DNA of 64,000 nt, from NCBI RefSeq assembly GCF_030272615.1, contig NC_081409.1:204580864-204644863 (forward strand), in the 5' to 3' direction. The position numbers and the translations under genes are program-made. This document shows, piece after piece, positions 56,559-64,000 of the stretch (its first letter is position 1; each line of letters begins with the position of its first letter). The stretch comes from Cryptomeria japonica. Lineage: Eukaryota > Streptophyta > Pinopsida > Cupressales > Cupressaceae. The notes beneath the pieces were generated by a model. The model was not told the origin of the DNA and searched no databases. It worked only from the letters and a program-made list of their open reading frames with translations.

Positions 56559-59500
56559 TTACATGAACTTAAAGATGACAGAGTAACTCACCTTTATGGA
56601 TTTTAGATACTCATTCCCTCCTCTCAAGAAACACTCCAAAACACTTATTAGGGTACTGTACATGAATGCATGAATCTCAAGACTATGAAGATCAGATGGC
56701 ACCGGTTTACCTAAGGCACTTATTGCATCCTGTTGTGCTCCCAGCAAGGTATCCATTCAAGGAGTTATCAAACTCCTCAGATCTCCCACTCTATTCAAAT
56801 TTTTCTCCTTATCTTCATTCAAACTCTTTATTTTATTAATATAATCCAAAATTTGTGCTTCAAGTGAACTTGGGAAGACCGATTCAGGTGCAAAAGAATG
56901 ATCGACACCGGCTAACTTACCCTCAAGATCTTTTATCTGTCGATCAATAGCTGTAGTGAATCTGGGCAAAAACATACATGATTTGAAAATTTTCTCTCCT
57001 TCATCTAATGCCTCTTCTATATTCTTCATTGCAGTCTTCAGGCTCGCTCTATCTCTCTCAATTTCTTTCAATTTATTCTGCAATCTAATCTCATTAAATA
57101 TTCTCTATACAGATTCATCTGCATCCTTTTCTAATGATACAAAATGAGTGTTAAGAGAACTTAACATGTTCTTAAGCTTTCTAGAGGGAGAATCATCGAA
57201 ATCTTGACTAAAACTAGGTAAAAGATTTTCCAAAACCTCAGTTGCAAGAGAGATGACCTCTTTATCTTCGGACTGAGATTTCAACAGATCTTCACTTGCC
57301 TTAATCCAATCTTGGGTGGCAAGTTTCAATACTTGAAGAGGGGAAAGAGTGTTTACATCAATTGGACCATGAGAAAAGTCATTCTCAACATCAATCTGCT
57401 TACCTTTGTCAAATACATTGGTCGCAATCATGGTTACCAGAGGTTTCTCTATTGGCTCATCACTCTTCTGCTTCTCAACCTCTGCACTCACATTCTTTTC
57501 AATTTTTGTAATCTCCATACCTATCCTTTCTGCAATTACTTCTATCTCATGAGGGTCCTGAGTAGCTTCACCAGAGATGTCTGTTGTTAGATTCTTAGTA
57601 GGAGAATCTTGTGTTGCTTCTTGCACAATCAGAGAAATAGATGGTTGATCCTCCTGACTACCGAAGACTTCTGCAGTTACTTCTGGAAGGGAAGTGTCTT
57701 TAGGAATTTGCTTTTCTGGTTGTGTGGCATCCTCTGTCTGATTCACCTCATATATCATCTTTAACAAAAATTCTTTTATTATTTGCTATGTCTCTTTTGC
57801 AAATTCAATAGTTTTACCGAGCATTATTCTGTTGACCATTCTCTTGCTTCTAAATTTTTATTTTTCCAATTTCAATAATCTTTCAACTTCATCCCTAGAG
57901 ATAACTAAACAAGTATTAACCAATACATATTTATGCATTTCTTCATCTTTTCAGCAGGCAGTATTTCTCTAGATATCAAGAATATCATACAACTCTTTAG
58001 GTAATGTAGACGATATCTCAGTTAGAGCTCTACCGAAGTTGTTCAAATATTGGACAACTACTTCCTCAATTTCTCTTGGCTCCTTATCATCCACATTCTC
58101 AAAATATATGACAAGATTATTCATATTTCCATCCTTAATGATTTCATTCTTTATATCTTCTAAGGATTTAGTAGGGATAAACTCAACCTTACCCAAATCT
58201 AAAGCTTCATCTATCTTAGATTTATGCTTCTTTCTGCCTCTAGACTTTTCAGATTGCTCTCCTCGAGTCTTTGTCTTCTTTGAGGGTGGAACATCACCTG
58301 CTAGATTCTTGACTACTCAAGCATAGGTAGTAGTCTTCTTAACTTTCCAAACTTCTTCATCTGACTCTGTCTCCTCCTCAGCTGCAACATACTAGCTTGA
58401 AGGCTTCTCCTTTTCCTTTTCTCAACTCCACTAGTAGATATTGTTGGTTTGGGCTTGGATGGAGGTACCGGTTTCTTCATTTCAGAGATAGGTGTAGATC
58501 TACTAGGCTTAGTTTTGGACTGCTTAGGAGGGTTTTCTAGTTTGGGTCGTGGCTTGATTACATCCTCTTCTCTCAGTATATTTTGATCTCTAGCCCTCTC
58601 GATGGCTTCCTTATTCAATCCCATCTTCTCTGCAATCATCTATGCTTCCTTCATGATTTTCCTCTTGCTACCGGTATTAGTGAAATGGTTGTGTAGGCTT
58701 AAGTCCTTCTCCTTAAAAGTACCGAATCTTTCTTCCTTATAAGTATCTACTGGCTGGCTCAATAGATGTTGAGAATATGCTTCAAGCGTAACAAAATCAA
58801 CTTCATACCCCATGGGCATGATCCAAACTATCCTTGGCTCAACCGCTTCCATATGGCATTGATCTTTATCAACCATGAAACAAATTGTCTTCTCATACTT
58901 CTACAATATCCTTAGGAAATCTTTCTCGAGCTTTTATAGAGGCCTAAAAGGTCTTGAAATAGCCCATAATGTCGATATTCTCATTGTAGCATCACCTATG
59001 CCCCACAACCCTTTCTTGATCTAAATTGCCACCAGTCTATCATGGGCCCATTGGACAGTTCCTTTTATATTAGGGATCTCATTTAAGAAATATAATGCCA
59101 AACAAATAAGAAGAGACCAATACTTGAAGGTGTATTTGTTTTCCTTTTTAATCTTCTTCAAGTTACTTATCAGTTCATTTAGAAGGACTGTGCATAGATC
59201 ATAACTCTTATCTTCCTTAAGCATATGATATGTTGAAAATATTGTAGTCTAAGAGACCAAATTTTGTTTGCTTGATTGATAGACTTTATAAAAAACCACC
59301 ATTGATGCAAATCTGACATCATGCTCCAAGATGTCACTGATATTCATAGATCTATTGTCAAGCTTCGAACCGGTAGCGGCTATTACAGTGTTATTTGATA
59401 CCTTTCTCAGACCAGGTACTTCATAGGTTGCACTTAGGCATGTCGCAACTTTAATTGCCTACTTAGTGATTTTATAAGGCCTATCTAGCCACATGAACTC

Positions 59501-59857
59501 ATCATGGACTCGATTGAGGACGTACCAAATCCATTTTGCTTCATCAAATAATGAGAAATAGATGAACTACGTAAAACCCTTGTCTTCAAGATTATGATAT
59601 TTCGATTTAAGGTTCCCCAAGTTGTCTGCCAAATGTTTGTTGTACAGAGACAACATATCAACATTGCCAAGCTCCTCAAGATCACAATGGATGTATTCCT
59701 TGATATCCTCACTGTGAAGAATGTCCTGGGGTACTGAAGAAAATTCTCCTTCCGGATCATCTTCGATAGAATTGAAGGGGTGTGTCTTGAAAATAGGTCT
59801 ATCCATGTCCTTAATCACAACAACCAGTGGGGTAGCAATTCCAGATGTTGACGCCAT
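56559..59857 (-). pseudogene. C4 ORF2: homologue of C3 ORF2, about 1,100 codons
   Basis: From ATG 59857 (MASTSG, like MVSTS in C3) one frame holds to about 58440, then a single frameshift, then one frame to the stop at 56559. Stops include 59567, 59021, 58640, 57969, 57105 and 56757. Motifs shared with C3 in the same order are RVHDE, VPGLRKVS, MLKEDKSYDLC, a hydrophobic LLICLALYFL, KYEKTICF, MEAVEPR and PMGYEV. A basic Lys/Pro linker (58600-58430) and acidic Glu-rich segment (57760-57400) follow, then coiled coil (LQNKLKEIERDRASLKTAMKN, 57090-57030). No enzyme motif is recognised. Length and layout match C3 ORF2 closely. Confidence 0.75.
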
Positions 59858-60265
59858 TTTGAATCTAGGGTTTGAAAAATGAATAGCTTCATGAAACAAA
59901 TAAATACCTTTTGATTCAATTGGGTGCAAGAAATCGCTTTCGGATCGATACAAGATTGATTTAGATCACCAAATCTCATTTCTCCGTTGCACTGCTCTTT
60001 TCTCTTGATCACATTGTAAAAAATAAAAATTTAAAATTCTCTTTTAACATCTAAAAACCTAATTATGTGTTGTAATAAATGCTTCAACTGGTTACCTTGA
60101 TGTCCATGAAATTTCTTAGTAGAGATTCAAATCTCCATCAAATCTTTCAGATAACATCTACCTACATGATTTAAACCTTCTGCAACCTTCCGGAATTGGT
60201 TACAAATCTTTGAAGAGGGGATTTTATGAATCTACATGTAAAACTCCCCCTAAATCCAAAGAGCC
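59858..60265 (-). promoter_or_regulatory. C4 spacer between Gag and ORF2, with internal purine tract
   Basis: It is non-coding. TTTAGGGGGAGTTTT on the minus strand (about 60255-60241) mirrors the tract in the C3 spacer. Confidence 0.4.
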
Positions 60266-61418
60266 CTAGTTACTGGATGAGGTTCCATCACCGCATTCAG
60301 GTGTGGAGCCATTCTGCATATTAGAATCATCTTTCTTAACCCACATTTTCTTATGTTGATCTCTGATTTCATCTACTTTTGCTTTTCCTTTCTCATTTGA
60401 TTTGTTCTTGTTTACTGGACCATTATTCTTGCTTCTGCAATGTTTTGCAATGTGACCTTGCTTGTTGCATGCATGAAAAACAATATTTACATACATAGGT
60501 TTGAAAATCATCTGATTTGGTCTCATCCTACATTGGTTAGAGATATGTTCAAACATCCCACAAATATAACATCTCCTGTTCTGAAAATTATTCATTACTG
60601 CTCTGCACATCTTTGACTTATGACCAAAATTATTGCATATGAAACATTGACCGGTAAAGGTAGGACCATTGTTCACATTATTCATCCTACTTCAGCATTG
60701 ATTTACCATATGACCAAATTGATTACAAGTAAAAGATCTACCATTGAATTTATAAGCATTAGGTTGTCTTACCAAAGGATTTTTTCTCTTCTAATGATTA
60801 GTCTTTGCATTTCTCTGTCCAGAACTAGAGGATTCTCCTTTCTCATATCCAAGTCCTCGCATGTTTTTTCCATGTCTTTGACTATCCAACATCTCATCCA
60901 GCCTTGATAGGATAGCATTAAATCTCTCTTTGTATTCTTTTGTAGTAGCAAGTTCATCTCTTAGGGAAACAATCTATCTTTCATTCTTGTCCATCATTCC
61001 TTGATTGCATCAACTCAAGATTCAACTAGTCAATTTAATAGATAAGTTTGTAGCATATTTCATCTGATCTGTCTATCAATGAATGAGTCAAAATTTCTTC
61101 ATTCTTATTTTGGTCTTCAATCTCCTTAGTTAGCTTCATCACAATGGATTGTATATCATTATTCAATACATCATTCTCTCTATAAATATTTTCACATTCT
61201 TTAGTTTTACTTTGGTCTTCAATGCTTTGTTCCTATTTCTCCTTCAGCTTGTCCATTAACTCTTTCCTCTTGTCTCTTGAAGTGTTGAATTGCTCTTTCA
61301 AATCCTTAATGAAATCTTCAACTACACTCAAGTCTCTCTTTAAGGAACTTATTTCATTTCTTGTTGCATTAAGATCCTCAAGTGCCACACAAAGTTGTCT
61401 CTGCAAACCAGAATCCAT
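60266..61418 (-). pseudogene. gag: C4 Gag: coiled coil plus zinc knuckles
   Basis: ATG at 61418 gives MDSGLQRQLCVALEDLNAT, which aligns with MEISLRKELLVALEDYDA of C2. Coiled coil continues to about 60850, then RGLGYEKGESS, VRQPNAYKFNGR and knuckles: FTCNQFGHMVNQC (60735-60700), CFICNNFGHKSKMC (60650-60608), CYICGMFEHISNQC (60570-60530), HACNKQGHIAKHC (60470-60430). A basic KSNEKGKAKVDEI tail ends at 60266. Frameshifts near 60960 and 60700, and stops in 61230-60960. The C-terminal half is closest to C2, the general design to C3. Confidence 0.82.
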
Positions 61419-61471
61419 TGATTTAATCTCCCAAACCTTCCTCAAGCGGTTAGGCTTTCTTGGAGGTTCTA

Positions 61472-61485
61472 GGCTCTGATACCAA
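61472..61485 (-). other. C4 primer-binding site
   Basis: The minus strand reads TTGGTATCAGAGCC after the 5' LTR, complementary to initiator-Met tRNA. Confidence 0.88.
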
Positions 61486-61486
61486 T

Positions 61487-62648
61487 TGTTGGAATGAGAG
61501 GGGGGTTGAATCAGTGTTCTGCAAATTTCAAACTTGTTATGTTTATTCTTCAACCACCAGATGCATAAGAAAGAAAGTAAAGTGCAACAACACAAGACAA
61601 ATAACCATGCAACCATAACACCAATATTTTTACATGGAAACCCAAATGGGAAAAACCACGGTGGGATTTGAACCCACAATATTATTCTACTATGACCAGT
61701 AGTAGCAAAATAATATGACATCAGGGGAATGCAATTGCATTTAGGCACACTACGTAAAGCTCACTGCTCAAGTTACAAAAATAGGGCAACAACCCTGGAG
61801 GAAGGCTCACTTCCTTACAAGAGATTAAAAATTGATTACAATAAGCAGTGAACTAGAAAATAGAATTTGATTATGCTAGAAATAAGTTTCGGTTAAGTGC
61901 AAGATGATCCGCTGCAACTGATCTGCTTATCTGCTTATCTACTTTATTTTTCACTGCAACTACTTAGCGGATAAACCATGATCAAGATGTGCATGTGAAA
62001 CTATGCTCAATCGCTCAAAAATGGTCTATCAGATCACATGTCACACAAAATGCATCATCCAAATCAATCTTATATATTCAGACTAGCAAAATTAATCTCC
62101 CACAAGTCGGCTTCACAAAATATCAAAAATGAAACGTGTAGCTGCAAGTCGGCTTAGATCTATTATCGAATAATATTTTGGACCCAAAATACAAAATCAC
62201 ACACTTCCTATAAGTCTCACATATCAACCCAAACACATTTCTAATCACCAGAATCAACTTAAAGAATATAGACACACGATACACCACCAAACATGAAGAG
62301 TAATCTTCTTTACTATTCTACCAGATATCGAATCATTAAACAAGGATAGGAATTAACATCGAAGGGTGGATTGTTGTGATAATTTGCTTCATATACCCAA
62401 CCAGCTAGTCACTGATCACCAAAACCAAAATCTACATCAATAAAAATCACAAAATTGTATACTAAACTGTATTGATAGTCTTTATCCAAGAACACATTAT
62501 CCATTATCCAAGACATCCGATTAACCAAAACTTCATATCGGATCAAATTAGTAGGCAGAGTTACCATCAATGACAACTCCTAAGAATCTACAAGCATCAA
62601 TAACCACCAATATTTACCGGAGCATCATCAAAACATCAAATTCTAATA
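61487..62648 (-). repeat. C4 5' LTR
   Basis: This 1,162-bp LTR matches 55142-56287. It has a TATA box on the minus strand at 62069-62076 and the hairpin module at 61636-61677. Its outer end TATTAGAA has lost the canonical TG seen in the 3' copy (TGTTAGCA). Confidence 0.92.
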
Positions 62649-64000
62649 ATATGACCCCTTAGAACACCATACGATGTCATTAGGGGTCCTATGGTGTCCT
62701 AAGGGGTCATATGGTGTCCTATGATCCCTTAGGACACCATATAACCCCTTAGGTGTGGTTAGGGGTCATATTGCATCCTAAGGGGTTATATGGTGTCCTA
62801 TGACTCCTTAGGATACCATAAAGTGTCATTAGGGATTTTCTGGTATCCTATGATCCCTTAGTACACCATATGACCCTTTATGACACCATATGACCCCTTA
62901 GTTGTTGTTAGGGGTTATATTATGTCCTAACAGGTCAAATGGTGTCCTATGACCCCTTAGTACACCATATGGTGTCGTTAGGGGTTGTCTGGTATTTTAA
63001 GGGGTCATATGGTGTCCTATGACACTTTAGGACACCATATGACCCCTTAAGACACCATATGGTATCATTATGGGTTGTATGGTGTCCTAAGGGATCATAT
63101 GGTGTTCTACACCATATGACCCCTTAGGACACCATATGGTGTTGTTACGAGTCATATGGTTTCCTAAGGGGTCATATGGTGTCCTATGACCCCTTAGGAC
63201 ACCATATGACCCATTAGGTGTCATTAGGGGTCATATTGTGTCCTAAGGGGTTATATGATGTTCTATGACCCCTTAAGACACCATATGACCCCCTAGAACA
63301 CTATATAACCCCTTAGGACACCATATGGCATTGTTATGGGTCATATGGTGTCCTAAGGGGTCATATGATGTTTTATGACCCCTTAGAACACCATATGGTG
63401 TCGTTAGGGGCCATATAGTGTGCTAAGGGGTCATATGGTGTCTTATGACCCCTTAGGAGACCATATGACCCCTAGGATCCCTTAGGAGATCATATGACCC
63501 CTTAGGTGTCGTTAGGGGTCATATTGTGTTCTAAGGGGTCATATGGTGTCTCGTGATCCCTTAGGATACCATATGACCCTTTAGGACACCATATGGTATC
63601 GTTATGAGTCGTATGATGTCCTAAGGGGTCATATATTACTCTATGACCCCTTAGTATACCATACATTGTTGTTATGGGTCGTATAGTGTCCTAAGGGGTC
63701 ATATGGTGTCTTATGACCCCTTAGGACACCATATGACACCTTAGGTATCGTTAGGGGTCATATTGTGTCATAAGGTATCATTTGACATTCTATGACCCCT
63801 TATGACACTCTATGACCCCTTATGACACCATATGGTGTCGTTAGGGGTGGTGTCCTAATGGGTCATATAGTGTCCAATGACCCCTTAGAACACCATATAG
63901 TGTCATTATGGGTTGTATGGTGTCCTAAGGGGTCATATGGTGTTCTATGACCCTTTATGACACCGTATGACCCCTTAGTACAAAATATGGTGTCATTAGG
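62649..64000 (+). repeat. CATATG satellite, block 3, continues past window
   Basis: Over 1.3 kb of modules such as CATATGACCCCTTAGGACAC and GTGTCCTAAGGGGTCATATG alternate in orientation, joined by GTCGTTAGGGGTC or GTCATTATGGGTC variants. Divergence between modules is moderate and no longer fixed period is obvious. No gene. Confidence 0.9.

Larger units (their letters stand above)
55142..62648 (-). mobile_element. C4: non-autonomous copia-like element with Gag and ORF2, inserted in satellite
   Basis: TSD is ATATC/ATATG (55137-55141, 62649-62653; one mismatch). The 5' LTR is 61487-62648, the 3' LTR 55142-56287, PBS TTGGTATCAGAGCC (complement of 61472-61485) and PPT AAAGGGGGAGAT (complement of 56288-56299). 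The interior has Gag (61418-60266) then ORF2 (59857-56559), the same plan as C3. No Pol domain is visible. LTRs differ in sequence from C3, so it is a sister family rather than another copy. Confidence 0.9.

Noticed and set aside
62649-64000. CRISPR-like array
   Set aside because: There are no unique spacers of constant length, the modules occur in both orientations, and the context is a plant nuclear satellite.
1-64000. An expressed single-copy host gene
   Set aside because: Apart from gene T (broken and itself transposase-like), all coding similarity is to retroelement proteins or a captured PMD. I see no other exon-like conserved stretch.

Overview
This is nuclear repeat DNA from a large plant genome, with no intact gene. 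The pile-up of old, mutated Ty1/copia and Ty3/gypsy LTR retrotransposons, together with Pol wording I associate with conifer retroelements, suggests a gymnosperm. The kingdom is secure; the clade is inference and no species is claimed. Every coding stretch is a decayed retroelement, except one disrupted transposase-like gene (T).

LAYOUT. The window is a nest of insertions that can be unpacked from LTR ends, primer-binding sites (PBS), polypurine tracts (PPT) and target-site duplications (TSD). The outer host is gene T on the minus strand (52071 down to 42225, continuing past the left edge). Copia C0 (window start to 42224, plus) sits in the 3' part of T. Copia C1 (1691-38055, plus) sits in the reverse transcriptase of C0. 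Gypsy G1 (2003-15030) sits in the 5' LTR of C1, and copia C2 (8344-13645) sits in G1. Gypsy G2 (17152-36220) sits in the reverse transcriptase of C1, and solo LTR S1 (28672-29437) sits in G2. Solo LTR S2 (40577-41768, minus) sits in the 3' LTR of C0. Copia-like C3 (43644-51291, minus) sits in the N-terminal half of T. To the right of T lie GA-rich DNA and a satellite (52862 to the window end) built of inverted CATATG-centred modules, split by solo LTR S3 (53044-54681) and by C4 (55142-62648, minus).

HOW THE PARTS RELATE. G2 is a Tat-type Ty3/gypsy element: it has a second RNase H after the first, a G-patch-like segment after the protease, and an antisense plant-mobile-domain (PMD) pseudogene in its 3' part. 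G1 has a related Gag and the same PBS but stops after the protease, so it looks non-autonomous. C0 and C1 are decayed autonomous copia elements. C2 keeps Gag and scraps of Pol.

MOST UNUSUAL CONTENT. C3 and C4 are similar-sized elements (7.6 and 7.5 kb). Each carries a coiled-coil/zinc-knuckle Gag and then, where Pol should be, a roughly 1,090-codon ORF (ORF2). I cannot assign ORF2 to a family, but it is clearly homologous between the two elements. No protease, integrase or reverse transcriptase is visible in either. C2 has a closely related Gag and Pol remnants, so its family is a candidate helper. The LTRs of C2, C3, C4, S1, S2 and S3 also share a two-hairpin module whose stems change in a compensatory way.
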